From Amblyomma americanum (taxonomy: Eukaryota; Arthropoda; Arachnida; Ixodida; Ixodidae), in contig NC_135497.1 in assembly GCF_052857255.1 (NCBI RefSeq), positions 182,876,204 to 182,940,203 on the forward strand: 64,000 bases of DNA, given 5' to 3'. The notes beneath the pieces are model-generated. The model worked only from the letters and a program-made list of their open reading frames with translations, was not told the DNA's origin and did not search any database. The stretch's first letter is position 1. The number at the start of each line of letters is the position of its first letter. A program made the position numbers and the translations under genes. Positions 11,205 to 23,330 of the stretch are shown in pieces.

Positions 11205-13222
11205 TCTTCAAGCAAGCGGCACAGTGGGACGCAGAAAGTTTGTACTACGACAAAACCCGACTTTTCTCGCAAGGAACTGGTACGAAGGCCGCAGCGATAA
11301 GGCTAAGCACACAGCACTGCAAGCGCCAGTGCCGGCCCTCTGGATATGACGGACCAACCACGCACATGGAATCGACAACGCCCAGGGATGCAGTTCTTTC
11401 TGCACAAAGATGATCTGCTTCTCTCGCTCTCTCCCTTCGTTTCCCCTTCCCCTCTTCAGTTTATCCCATCTGACTTACGCTCCATCAGCTTCGCTCGTGG
11501 TTAAGCCCAGGCAGTGAAGATTATAAGCGATAACGCCACTGTAGCGGAACGCCGGACGAACAAAATTATATCTCGGGGAACATAGTATCACAGACGCGAC
11601 GCCAGAAAGGAAAAAGCGAACGCTCACCTGTTTCTCACTGACTGTCAGCTAACTTTGCTTTGTTTTTTAGAAAACATTTTCGCTTTTTTCTTTCGCGCAG
11701 TTTTTATGTCGCGCCAACACAATTCAGGACAAGCATTTATTTTTTTTTTCTGGCTCAGCTCTCTTGTCAAGCCAGCTTTACCAAAAACTTCACCGTCATC
11801 AACACCTCCAGTCGTAGTAAAAGGCTTAATTTATGCACACGTGGCTGTTCCATGCTTCTACCACCAGTGGCCCGGTGGCCCGGACAGCTGTTGCAAAGCC
11901 GAGCGAACACCACTTAGTTCAGCCTCAGTAGCCTTGGTACGTTAAACCCCACAAAACCAACCATTTAGTTCAAATTCTTCGCTCGCGGTAAATAGTCCCC
12001 CCCCAAAAAAACCCTGGGCTTCACGAGAAATGGTTTGCGTCATTGGCATACATCTAGAGCTAACATGGAATAACGAAGCCACTGACAGAAGTAATTTTAC
12101 AAATGTCTGGCATGAATTAAAAATTCTCGCCACTCAGGATGCGTATCCGCTCAACACTTGTTCCTTGCTTGTTCTGCGAGGTAATCAGCTCCAAATACAG
12201 TTTTAAACAAGTTACATCCAAAAGCTTACTGTAAAGTCGCAGTAAAGGCACCCATCCGAATAAGCACTCGGCTTGGAAACCGCTGGGAGCCGGTTTTCAG
12301 CGCGCCACCGAGCGCGGTTGCTGGGCGGGTAATCAAAACGGCGCTCGCATGAGCTCGGGCGCAGGCGCAATGAGATGTCGCGTTATCGCTGAGTGCGACG
12401 AGCAAGCTGAACCTTCACCACGGTGCTGTTATTCTTACACCGTGACCTTCGCCAATGGTTTCACTCCTTGCCCACGATTGAAACGTTCTCGCTGGGATGA
12501 TGTCGGATTTTTTATATCTGCAAAGAGAACGACGCGCTTCACCACTTTCATGCCTGAGGCAAAAAATGACACCTCAGGTTTCCATCATAGGTTTACATGT
12601 GTACGCTCTAGCAGCGGCAAATGGGGGCGATTGACCAGGACTGTACGCAGTAGGCGACTTCATTTCACTAAGGTGTTCCGCAGTCCATATGCAGTGATCC
12701 TTTAGTGTATCCTGGCCCGACAACGCCATGCCGGCCCTCAGGAATGACCGCGTGCCAGTCCATTTCGCACCGACGGTCTTGGGTTCGATTCCTGATGCGC
12801 TGAAGCCTGTGTATTTGTATCCTGCAACTCCTGTGGCTGAGCGCGCATGTAGTTGTACTCTCTGCCAAAGCATTGCTGAATGCGGTATTTACTTCCCGTG
12901 CAACGTAGGCCAAATAAACACCTGCTAAAAAGAGAGTACAGCATCCGGTTTGCATTTTTTTTTTCTGTAATTAGTTTTTAAAGTGGCATTCGGCGGTATT
13001 TGGCTGGTTTCAAACACGGCTAGGCAACTCTCGGCGGTAATATCGCAGCCGCGCATTACTAGAGCATGCTCTGTACGCCGTCAGTTGCGTGCCCATAAAC
13101 TACGCCATCTCATCGGAACGAATCCGATGCCCAGTCATGCCTGTGCGCGTGTCAGCGCGTCCACTTGCAGAAGGATGCAATACGGAAGAGAGACGCGTAT
13201 GGCGGAAACTGTGCAGCTATAC
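11205..13222. other. SLC7 upstream flank, no gene recognised
   Basis: This holds the presumed 5' UTR and promoter side of the SLC7 gene (transcribed leftwards) and further intergenic DNA. I could not fix a transcription start. Around 12760-12800 there is one isolated B-box-like ggttcgattcc without a clear A box, possibly an eroded SINE. Nothing else is supportable. Confidence 0.4.
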
Positions 13223-14189
13223 TATACACGGCGTCCCAGATAACTTTAGCCAGGGTTTTAAAATACACCGAGGCACTCTAAGGCTACGCGATCAAATGCA
13301 TACTGCTGGCTATTGTACGGAGCATGTCACACTATTTTTATATTGTGCTTAATTGCGTAGTTAGCCGATAATAATTGACCAATTTTGCAAGCAACGGAGA
13401 TAGGCGAAAAAGGTCAAAGTGAAAGTTGTAGAACGGTCCGCAAAACTTCCGTTTGAACACTTTTAACTCTCAATGTACTACGTATCAGCTTTTTTTCCGC
13501 TGGCTGCAAATGCCCGCGAAATGCAAAAAAAAATACCACATGACATGCCGGCTTGCGCACCGCGATTGAAGTGCTCTCAAACGTTCCGGATAGGAACTAA
13601 CAGATCTTTTAGCCCCGTGTGTTGCCCTTTGAAAGGGCAGCGACGCAGCAGCTGGCTGTGCGAGTTACGCCAGCGGTACGCTTCGCTCGCGGCGCTTGAT
13701 GATAGCAACAAGAAGACGCAGTACTTATCGCTTGCGCCCCCGTAATCGCACAGCCAGAGCACGCGTCGCAGCCCTGTTACTTTTTAAACAGCAGCACGCC
13801 CGGCTAAATGAGCTGTTCGTTTGTTGGGCGCAACGTTTGAGAGCACTGCAGCCATTGCGTGCAAGCGGGCATGTCACGTGGTATTTTTTATTGTATTTCG
13901 CGGGCGTCTGCAGAGAGCGAAAAAAAGCCGATCCGTAATAGATGGAAAGTTAGACACTGTTCAGTTCGACGTTCCATGGACCGTTCTACAACTTTCTCAT
14001 TGGACTTTTCCGCCTATCTTTGTTGCTTGCGAAGTTTAATTAATCTTGACTAATTGTGCAGTTAGGGCCAATACAAAAACAGTGTGCGTTGCTCCATAAA
14101 ATAGCCAGTAACATGCAACGGGTCGCGTCGTCTATAGTGCCGCGGCATATTTTTAAACCCTGGCAAACTTAGCTGGGACGCCCTGTATA
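13223..14189. mobile_element. Fold-back (long inverted repeat) DNA element, about 970 bp
   Basis: The ends are inverted copies. The left reads TATACACGGCGTCCCAG and the reverse complement of the right reads TATACAGGGCGTCCCAG. Both continue through TAA..TT.GCCAGGGTTT. Internal blocks are also mirrored: gttgtagaacggtcc near 13425 with ggaccgttctacaac near 13979, gtgctctcaaacg with cgtttgagagcac, and ctggctgtgcgagttacg with cgtaatcgcacagccag. The whole unit is therefore two arms of about 480 bp around a short centre. TA lies at both borders, as for Tc1/mariner-type MITEs. No protein is encoded. Confidence 0.85.
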
Positions 14190-15022
14190 TGGTGGGAAGC
14201 GTCGTCGGTGCACAAACTGAAATGAAGCCGGTTCACGCTCTCTGCTGTATATTCCAGTGGTTGTAATCGCGTCGGCAGTGCGACAGCGGGTCTATAAAAA
14301 AAAAAAAATCTTAGGGCACTTAAGTCTGCTTATGTGGAGGAATGCGAAAGCATGTATTTTGAGGAAAGGAAAGGACGCACTAACTCCCAGATCTAGACAT
14401 CTCGGTGAGCACCTCAACTGCTTGATGTGCATATGTCGTCGATCCGAACCCCGGTCGCAAGTCTCAGAAAGCATGCAACAGAAGATGCATACGTCATTGG
14501 TCCGAACCCCTGTCGCAAGCTATAGCTTTCAACTTAAACATGTTAGATATATGCAAACAATGCTATCACACCAACCAGAATGCTGTACGACGAACGGTTG
14601 CTTGAAATTCGAAGGTCAACTGGTGCGACACCATGGTGGACCACTTATGGCAAGGCCTATATCCACACTTGACCTCTGGTTCGCTAGAAGGTCAACCGCC
14701 AACGCACGGCGAAATCGGCTTTACATAGGGTAGTGAAGCTTTCGCTTCGAAATGCCTCGAGCGTGGATTCACTGCAGATAGTACTGGCATACCCCATACC
14801 AATGCATATTGCGTCGAACAAAATTTGCCCCATAGATTTCTTGTAAACCTTTCCCCTTGCAAACCCCGCCACCGCTATCACGCGCTCGCGGCCATGAACG
14901 CGAGATAAACAAATACCGACCTGCATGCACAAATCTCAGTCTTTATCACGGACATTGTATTAAGACATACAGGAGCTGAATATCGCTCAGAACATCAGCG
15001 AGAATTTCCTTCGGAGTAATTT
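14190..15022. other. Unassigned spacer between two elements
   Basis: Two near-repeats of a short stretch occur here (around 14438-14470 and 14490-14520, sharing 'tccgaacccc.gtcgcaag'). The open frame 14257-14733 shows no recognisable domain. No gene is called. Confidence 0.35.
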
Positions 15023-15060
15023 AGCCGCCGCGGTGGCTGCGTGGTTATGGCGCTCGGCTA
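15023..15060 (+). mobile_element. Truncated SINE head (38 bp)
   Basis: This begins agccgccgcggtggctg and includes the A-box region gtggttatggcgctcgg, nearly identical to the first 38 bases of the SINE at 39487. It stops abruptly before the B box, where AT-rich sequence leading into repeat D1 begins. Confidence 0.65.
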
Positions 15061-15087
15061 ATTTCATTTACTATTTATATTTCATTT

Positions 15088-16975
15088 ACGTATATTTATT
15101 TACTATTCCTGCCTTCAGTAAGCGCGCCATCGAACCACAGCGCAAAGCATAGGCTTTTTTCCTTGGCATTGCAACACCCACGGCCCAGTAAGAAAAAATT
15201 GTTTTTTTTGTACTTATGGTGTATCATACACGGTGAGTGCATAGGCTGCTAAGCACTAAAATTATATTTTAGGGAAAATACGTACACGGTCGTCCACTTC
15301 TACCCTGAACACCGCTCTGCGTGGCCAGCGCTCCGTGGAGCGCCTCTCGCGGGCGCCTGGAAACTAGCGCGCAAGCGCACTGACAGCTGTAGCGGCAACG
15401 TTTAGGTGGGGCCTCCGCTGCGTCGTCTGCTTAAGCGCGGCGCTTCTGCCAAGGTACGCTTGCTTTGCTGTAAAGCTAACTTTGCTCTTGCTATGCGCAC
15501 GAAAATCGAAAGTCCGGCACGGTTCCTGAAGGCGCAGCAACTGCGCTTGGTTCTGTGCAGCACATGCTTGTGTGCAGCACAAGCGGAGTTCATGTCTTGG
15601 CACACAATTAAAAACGGGGCCATCGCAGAAATTCCAGTACTTTCGGTCCTTAAGCAGTCGAGGTGCTCTTATGAGTGCCAAAATTTCCTGTCACTCATTT
15701 CATTAAAAAAAAAAAAACAATCGAGCTCAGGTTACAAGCTAAGGTCATTCTCCAGCGAGAGCTAGCAGCATTACTGTGCTAAGCGGCTATGATTGGCTCA
15801 ATGGGTCTTTCTGCTTTCAATAACTGCAGGTGTGGCTTTTCGATTACAATAAAAAATACAAGCAATGCACAGTTGTTGCGACCAGAACATTTTTTTAATT
15901 GCTTTCCAGAATGCCGTACTGATACCTTGTGGTGGCTGAAATGAGTGTATCAATGCACTACATGCCAAGCACAACGGTGCAAGTATGCTGAAACGCTAGG
16001 TTAATTCCCGTATCTCACGGTGTCATGGGCTAAGGCTGCATTCGAAAGTAGCATCAGGACAAGCAGATGCATTCATCTAACTAAAAAACCCAAGAACCAA
16101 CCAAGCTAGGTAATCCATAGCTTAAAAGGACATTGAGAACAAATAGAAGTTGACCTGTATAGATGGAGTACCGCACATTAAGCGAAAGGAGACCCCTGTC
16201 CACTAAAATGGATCTTTTATAAGCTAGAAATGAGCATAAAACGAAGTACAGGTGTTGCCATTCCCGGTCGATTTCGCATGTAAAATGCGCATGTCGACAC
16301 CGAAGCTTGGGCGTGGATCCCACAGGCTACGCAAAAACGCTATTCACTTCAAACAGTGGCAACCCGTCCTTTTCGGTAACGGCGTCACGAGTTCGACTGA
16401 TGGCGTCTTCACACTTGGCTCTCTCCACAACACCCGAGCCGGTGAAAAAATACCCCCAAAACGACGCAAAAAACTGTGAAACGGTGTCGCCCACAGAGAG
16501 CCGCTTGATTTATATGAACTATAGGAGTCACGCACTGCGCTTGCTAATGCGAAGGCGGCGATGTTTTGCCGAGTTCAGCTGCGCGCTACTGAAGCGCCGA
16601 GTTTAACGCAATCGGCTTTTGAAGCTTAAGAGAAAAGGACGAAAAGCCTGGATTGTGACATTGTATTACACTGTCTCTCATTGCGTACTGCTTTCAACTT
16701 CTTCCATGTAGATTCGTGCTTGAGCGAAGCTCTGATTGCTGGAAAAATAAAACTGTATGGTCGTGAGACGGAGCGATTGCCAGCGGTGAATAGTCAAGTA
16801 CATACAATGCCAACGCTCGTCTCGTTATCTGGGTTTTTGCAAACAAACCAATCTTCTTTTCCTGATATTTTGATGAAGAAGTACGGCACGGTGGAAACGT
16901 GGGATTCATGCACCCTAGGTATGCTTCTAAATTGATTATATTACAGCACAGCAAAGTTACCTCTCAAAAGAAATT
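15088..16975 (+). repeat. Dispersed repeat D1, copy A
   Basis: This aligns by eye along most of its length with 55012-57589. Shared landmarks are tcagtaagcgcgccatcgaa, aggtgctcttatgagtgcc, ctaggtaatccatagctta and gttgacctgtatagatggag. It also aligns in part with 40690-43265. Copy A lacks the gtgaaaatcgc..gcaaaggcg block that copies B and C share just before 'gcatc', so it has an internal deletion near 16043. No protein domain was recognised, and its class is unknown. Confidence 0.75.
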
Positions 16976-17211
16976 CTGGGGCCGTATTACGTACCGCTCT
17001 CAATACTAAAACGCTCACAATGCCCCGCTCCTATTGGTCGGCCTTGGCCGGCGGACATAAGAATTTTTGCGTCACCGGCGGCTTCTATTCACGTAGTGAA
17101 CACTGCTGCAGTGATGACGTTGCGCACTTAATTAGGCGGGCTGAGTGTGACTCAAACTTGCAAGCAAAAAACGTAGCCCCTATAGTACGCCCACAATCTT
17201 TGCGAGGGAAA

Positions 17212-17346
17212 ATGGCGACAAACGTAGCAGCGTGCTGCGGCGGCGCGAGTATCGAGAAGAGTCCGCGAAGACGCGTTTGGTTTGCCGGTCGAGTTGCTTC
17301 GACGCGAGTTTCGCCTGGACAGGGACACTGCACGGTGGTCGTGTCA
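17212..17346 (+). pseudogene. HARBI1-like transposase, N-terminal exon remnant
   Basis: In one frame the region reads REDAFGLPVELLRREFRLDR followed by DTARWS. This resembles the start of HARBI1/PIF transposases, which have an NPF..L....F...FRLS...F..L pattern before the DDE nuclease domain. An ATG at 17212 is in a different frame from this block, implying a 1-nt indel. A possible GT donor follows TGGTC. The paralogous copy at 57826-57960 keeps the same frame with a Phe-to-Cys change. Assignment is by pattern and depends on the C-terminal exon at 18194 and on the TIRs. Confidence 0.5.
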
Positions 17347-17511
17347 AGTACAGCGGAAGTTCATGCCTAAACCTGTGTTGTATCTGTTTTCTTTCAAGTC
17401 TGCGACTCCAACCTTCGAATCCTCGCCACAGACCCGCTGCCCCGGCTCGTGCCAGGATGCATTCGCCTACTTGTGGCTGCGATTTGAGGTGGTGAGATAC
17501 ATGTTGGAGGA

Positions 17512-17823
17512 AAATGAAAATTGATTTTTGAGGAAAGGAAATGACGCAGTAACTTCCTCACCTATCTCAGCGGACACTCAAACCACTCTGTAAGGGAGGG
17601 ACAGAGGAGGGAGTGAAAGAAGAAAGGAAGGAAAAGTTGCCTAGTGGAGGTGTCCAGAACGAATCCGACCACCTGGGGATCTTTAAGACACACTGACATC
17701 GCACAGCACACGGCCGCCTTTTGCGTTTCACCTCCATCCAAACGCGGTCGCCGTGGTCGGGTTCGAACTCGGGCACACCGGCTCAGCAGACGAGCTCCTT
17801 AACCACTGAACCACCACGGCGGG
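17512..17823 (-). mobile_element. Full-length tRNA-derived SINE with 12-bp target-site duplication
   Basis: On the minus strand the element starts ccgccgtggtggttcagtgg, has a B box gagttcgaacc near 17765 and ends in the body and an A-rich tail at 17512. It is flanked by perfect copies of catgttggagga (17500-17511 and 17826-17837), so the insertion boundaries are well fixed. The same insertion is present at the equivalent place in the second copy (58138-58449). Confidence 0.92.
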
Positions 17824-18193
17824 TGCATGTTGGAGGACGGAGAGTTTCTTCGGGGTAAGCAGTAAGAAAGCCCTGTCTCGGTGACATATATCGAGCTACA
17901 GTGGTCTGCATGCACTGAAGCTACAAAAATGGTGCGTGCTCGTTGCACTTAGGAATACGCATTGCGGTACGATACATACGCCTTGTGCGAATTGCTCCTG
18001 TGTTGTTACTGAATGCAGCAGAAACACAAGGCACATAAAGCATTGTTGAAATGCATAGTATTCCAGGCTCAAACCAAGCCAGAAGGCCTTTGTACGGCAC
18101 TTGTGGTGTGTTGGAATTAGCAGTGAATCGTTTACATCAACATGAGCTTCCAAAGGTGTCCTTTCAACGGTGTTTGCCTAAACATCTGAGTCG

Positions 18194-18319
18194 TGCAAAG
18201 GTGTCAGATGCTACAAGCCGGAGCGAGCGGCTGTCATCATGGCAGCATGTGCAGCGCTGCACAACCTCTCCTTGGAGGCCCCTACTTCAGCGGACAACGA
18301 GGATGCCCCCTGCCCCTGA
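18194..18319 (+). pseudogene. HARBI1-like transposase, C-terminal exon remnant
   Basis: The frame ending at TGA 18317-18319 reads RCYKPERAAVIMAACAALHN followed by LSLEAPT. This is the conserved C-terminal signature of HARBI1/PIF transposases (Y.P..A..II.ACA.LHN). The equivalent at about 58819-58900 reads RRYKPERAAVIIAACAAHHN and then acquires an early stop. Between this exon and the N-terminal one there are only about 500 non-SINE bases, and I found no GTH or DS catalytic motifs. The DDE core therefore appears deleted. An AATAAA lies at 18833. Confidence 0.65.
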
Positions 18320-19204
18320 AGACAATGGCCCGCCTCACCTATACTTCCGGGGGAAAGCCGTGCATGCACATGTGAGCCAGCTGCGGAGAAACTGTCTCCA
18401 GCAGCGACTGGTACAGTTGCACGGGCGATAACATAGGCAATGAACTCGCCGGCCAAGCCTTTGCAGGCAAGGCAGTGTCCAGCCAATGCTTGTGTGTATG
18501 TCGTGGTTGTTTTGGCTACAGCTAGGGAAGTGGCAGCTTTTTTTTCTTTTTCTTGTTCGCGCTGTGTGTCTGGAAGCCAGCAGTGGCAAAGAAGAAAGCG
18601 TGCACACCAGCTGCCATATCATCATAGAGTTCCCCGCGCAGCCACTTCAGTCTCGGTCTCCACTTGAAATTCGAGCCGGAACAACTCCTCCAGCAAGCCA
18701 AAAGCATCTTCATGCACCCTCCTATGCCGTTGCCCGTGAGGACCCAGCTGCCCCTCCACTGCCGTCATCTTGCAGCCTGCCTGTGCTGTGCGGAGAGCCA
18801 CCTGTGCTCGCTGTTTGCATGACAAAGCACGTGAATAAATAGTGTAATGTTGAAGCAAGGAGGGCAATGTTTGATGAAATCAGAAAGTACCACCGAACCT
18901 TTATTTAGTGCATACTGCACCATTTCACACAGGTGGTCACATGAGCACACGCATTAGCAAAATATATTGCATGCCATAACATTGACAATAATTCCACATG
19001 TCTTGTCAAGGGCAACACAAATTGTAATGCTGACATGATAAAAGCAGATTGCAAGACTACAAGCTCAACTGGTAATTATTACAGCTTCTGCACAGCTTGT
19101 GCAGGCAATAAGCCCAATTTTGCAGCAAGTGCACAAACGTAGTACACAAGTAGTGCAATGCTCAGTAAGCACTACATAATAGATTTTACATGACTACAAA
19201 ACCT

Positions 19205-20605
19205 TTAACATGTACCAAAGCGTTGATATAGATGATGTAGCCAAAATTTTGTTATTTATGCAGAAGACACGACATTACTATTTTCTGCCACTTTGCCCAA
19301 TCAAGTAATTAACCAGGCAAACAGAGCACTCATAAGTATTGAAAAATGGTATAAATGAAACAAGTTCAACGTAAATGCTAATAAAACAAAAGCCATTCCC
19401 TTTCGTCCAAAAAATAGAAACGTATTCATCGATAAAGATATCTGCCATAATAATTCATAGAAATTGTAAGCTCATTTAAAATACTTGGTGTCGTCTGCAC
19501 GGAACAGATGTCATGGGATGCCCAAGTCATTCATATTTTACAGAAGTTGTCATGACTCGTTAGCATGATTAATATAAACAAACATATCTTCCCTACCAAG
19601 GTTAAAACTCAGTTACACCACCCATTGTTCTACTCGCACATAAAATATTGCCACTTTGCCAGGGGAACGACAACCCTAAGTAACATGCATAAAATATATG
19701 AACTGCAGAAAGAAATGCTAAGAAATATTTCCAGCGCTCCTGATGACCATGCGTCTTTTCCGCTCTCTCAGAAACATAACATAATGGCCATATATGATAT
19801 GTACGCTTACCACTTAGCTTCAGCCTATAACAACGAAATTAAAAGAATTTAGTTTCTGAACGAACTAGCTTCCTTACAGAGAAAAGTTATGCATTATCCT
19901 GCCCATAACCCACATATATGGAATAAAGAGTTATTTTGCACAAATTATGAAATCACCTTCCTCACTTGTTGAATTTACAAATTAAACATGGCCTTCAACT
20001 CCAGCAAGCAATGAAACCTGATATCAGATTCGCTTTATCGAGGGCTGAACCTCTTTCCTGATATTTTCTAGATATGTTCCAGTAGGAAATGTTTTTGTTT
20101 GATTTATTTTCTGTGATTGTAATTCATCATTCATTTCTCTTCATGTAAAACCTGTGTTTTCTAATCTAAAAAGTGGCATTTGTATTGTTGCATTTCCTTA
20201 TTTTCAGAGTGCAAAAGCTCGACATGTGTTCAAAGCTTTGAACTTTCACGTTGTCTAACTGTTTTGGGGATAGTGGGAACAAAATGGGTCCTTTTTTGTT
20301 CGCTTATCTTTTTTTTTTCTTGCATAAATGGTGACCTCACTTTTTTTGAAGAACCAAATTTCTGCGAATGTTTCGTGCAAATGTACTCAATTTTGTTTGT
20401 GAATCTCGAGCGAGAATCCATGATTATAATGTGTCGTCGAGTGCACCTTTATTTTCTGCACATGCTACACTGTTTAGCTGATGCCTCTTTCTCACTTTTT
20501 TATTATTTCTGGAGGGGGGGAGCCAAGCCAAGAGCCCAGTTTTTTCTTCCTACCTCCCCCATCACTATGATGGAAAATAAAGGTATTACTATTACATTAC
20601 AAATG
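19205..20605 (+). mobile_element. LINE fragment (reverse transcriptase C-terminal half), degenerate
   Basis: Conceptual frames give YAEDTTLLFSATLPNQVINQ, the RT active-site region with a YxDD-like box in which the first Asp is Glu. Further on come IEKWYK..NKFNVNANKTKA and, in the frame 19565-19852, the SHIKYCHFARGTTTL...LQKEMLRNI thumb region. Stops and frameshifts interrupt it. The 3' end near 20575-20605 is gatggaaaataaagg followed by attactattac repeats, a LINE-type tail. It sits inside the Harbinger element. The copy at 59830-60035 keeps only the first 200 bp or so. Confidence 0.75.
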
Positions 20606-20935
20606 GCCATTATCACTGCATATGATGAACAGTGCAGCAGTTTCAATGAAAATGGTGCATCCCTAAGTGTATGGCACTTAATGCAAGTCGCAGTGCTCGC
20701 AATGAATGCAGCACGAGGAAAAAGCCCTCATACATATATAGAGACGTGTAAACATCACAGTTACATCAGTTAGGTGGTATGCTTGTAGAGGTTTTCACTG
20801 AACAGCAGAACATGGAGCACAGTCATGCCGAGTCGAACAAAACATGCAGCTTGTTACAATGCAGGCAATACTGCATGAAAAGTCCCCTGGCAGCAGCTCC
20901 ATAGTTAGGCCATTAACACTACAGCATCTTGCAGA

Positions 20936-21250
20936 AGTAAAACAATAACATCAGAAAAAAGCAGATACAGACTTACTAGATGTCAGACATCTCCATCTTG
21001 CAAAATTTAAAAAGGCACCATTACAAATATGCAAAAACAACCTGACTAGAGAACATCATATGCCTTCTGCGTCACACACTGACTAGAGAGTATCACACAC
21101 CTTCTCTATCTTGCAGAAGGTAAAAAGGCACCATTTCAAAAATACACACAGGCTGACTAGAAATTATTACAGACCTTCTGCGTCTTGCAGAAGGTAAAAA
21201 GGCACCGTAAGAAAAAAACCACACCTCCTACGTCTTGCAGAAGGCTGCAA
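20936..21250. repeat. Short tandem/minisatellite-like array, about 65-80-bp unit
   Basis: Imperfect units containing cttgcagaaggtaaaaaggcacc, gactagag and accttctgcgt recur four to five times (for example 21112-21135, 21186-21206, 21233-21245). Each unit also carries a small inverted pair, ccttctgcgtcttgcagaagg, that could form a hairpin. The array lies just outside the TTA-flanked element. Confidence 0.7.
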
Positions 21251-21939
21251 AAAAAAAAGTGTGCCAGAAAACAAGATTGAAAAACAATAATAAATAAAAC
21301 TTATGTTGATGGCGGCTGTAGCTGGTTTTTGTAGCAGCACCACCATGAAGGAGATGCCCAGTACAAGCTGCTCATGAAGGCGCGCTGATTTCCTTCTCGC
21401 GTCCCGCACTGTTGTTGCTGGGGTCTGACATAGTGGCTGTTATGGGCCTGTCACACTAGGGCAACAGTCGGCCGATTCGGTCTGAGAAAACCATGTTGTC
21501 GTGATGTCTGGCTCTATGTCACACTGCGACGACTAAAACAGTGGGCCGACTGTCGGCGTCGGCGCCAGGTCTCCCACAACACGGCAGTTGGCCGGTGGTC
21601 CGCCAACTCCCATGTCACACTAGCGAGACAGCATGAGAGACCTCCCGCCGACTTGGCCCTTTCTCATTCTCACTCTTCTTTTGTCATTTCCTGCTATGCA
21701 AAATTCATGGGCTGGGACGCTTCATTTTTAACTCTTTTAAATAAATCCCACCATAGTAAAAGAAACTCATTAACAATCGTGATTATGAACCTAGGCTGAG
21801 TGCACCCCAGTATTGAGCGGCACTTATTGCTGGGGCAGAAAGGCATGGCTTGAAAAATAAATCCAGTCGCTCGAGGATAAACAGGACGGGAGAGATTATT
21901 TAAGGCTAAAATAATAAAAAGAAAAAAGAAAATTCTCGA

Positions 21940-22012
21940 CAACGCGGATTCGAACTAGGAACCTCTGGAATGCGAAGCTACTGCTATACCCACGACGCCA
22001 AGGAGAACAGAG
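21940..22012 (-). mobile_element. tRNA-like (SINE-type) segment inside the TTA element
   Basis: On the minus strand the sequence has an A-box-like ggcgtcgtgggtatagcagt and a B box (tagttcgaatccgcg). The spacing is tRNA-like, and an intervening stem-like cgcattccagaggttcc fits a decayed tRNA anticodon arm. It differs from the Ruka-like copies, so it is another SINE family or a tRNA relic. Confidence 0.5.
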
Positions 22013-22261
22013 GATTTGTTGCCTTCAGAGGTGCTGATAAGCACTCTGCAGTGTGACACTCGCGACAGAAATAAAGCAGGCGACCCATGTGCGAAAACTC
22101 GGCCGGCGCGCTGCACCGGTCGCTGCTTGCGAACTGCAGCCGCACTGCAAGCAGGGACACATGGAGCAGCAAGCATCGCTGCGCCGCTCGACTCAAGCAC
22201 TCGAGCTCAAAGATATGCTTTGCCACCCGCAGCAGTCTGATTACTGCTTGGCTTGGTGCTG

Positions 22262-23330
22262 AAGTTCACACCAGAAAAGACAAAATAGCCATATCATCAG
22301 ACAGACCGCCTGCTATACACGAGTAGCGACAAAGCATGCTTGCGCTAGTAGCGAGCTTTCGGCAACGGCACCGCCCGCTGCCCCGCCAGGCGACGTACTG
22401 CGCTGCTGCCTGGCGCAGCGGACGCCGCTTCGCGAGTAGCCTGCGCTATAATATCTCTTAATATCGCTTTGCTGTTAACAGTATAATCGCACCATAAACT
22501 AAAATTATGGTCAATTTCCGCGACACCTTTGGCTGCGGAGTTAGCGGACCGTTGCGGTCGACAGGCGAGCCGGACCGCAATGGCGGGCCAGCGGCAGCTT
22601 GCGAGGCGAATCTGGCGAGAAATTTTGCTCGTATCAAAGTTGTTGCTTTTACCAGCAACTCAGCGTTGATCAACCATCCTCAGAAATGATACATTTGTCA
22701 CATTTCTCTGTGTCATCGTTTATTGCTTACGTCAAAACCAATCTTAAGCTGATTTTTATTACGGCGGCAGACGGGGTACAGGCTGGCCTGCCGGCGAGCA
22801 GGCTCAGTTTACATCACGTTCGCACCAAAAAAGGCAAAAAAGCCATGCTATCAGAAAGGCCGCCTGCTATATTCGAGCAACGACAGCATGCCTGCGCAAC
22901 AGCCGCGCTTTCGGCAACGCCGCCGCCTGCGGGAGCGCCAGGGCGATGAACTGCGCGGCTTCCCGGCTGCCGTACTCACTGCTAAGCCTAGCTGGTTTCG
23001 CATCGATCCCGCAGCTCAGGGCGCTTTGTAACTAGCCAGCGCAGTAATAAAGGAACTTCCCTAGTCACCGCATTACTGCCAATCTGTCCCATAATAAAAT
23101 AGTTATGCTCGATTTCCGGGACGGCTTCAGCAGAGGATCTAGAAGACGTCAGGCGAGCTGCACGAAGCAGCAGCAGCACCAGGCGGCTATAGGATGAAAT
23201 TTGCTTGTATCGTAGTTATCACTTCAACCAGCACCTTGGCATTGGCCAACGATCCTCAGTAATGATACCTTTTCGGACATTCATCTATCCCAGAGCTTGT
23301 TATGAACGTAAAGAAACAGTTCTATAGCGG
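22262..23330. repeat. Two diverged direct repeats of about 550 bp inside the TTA element
   Basis: Unit 1 and unit 2 share ordered blocks: agaccgcctgctata/aggccgcctgctata, gctttcggcaacg, tcaatttccgcgac/tcgatttccgggac, accagca.ct..g..ttg.....a.cctca, and a closing cgt.aa block. Divergence is substantial, so the duplication is old relative to the SINE insertions nearby. Confidence 0.75.

Noticed and set aside
20180..20773. 197-codon plus-strand open frame
   Set aside because: It spans the LINE 3' UTR, its tail and unrelated flank. Composition is non-coding and there is no domain.
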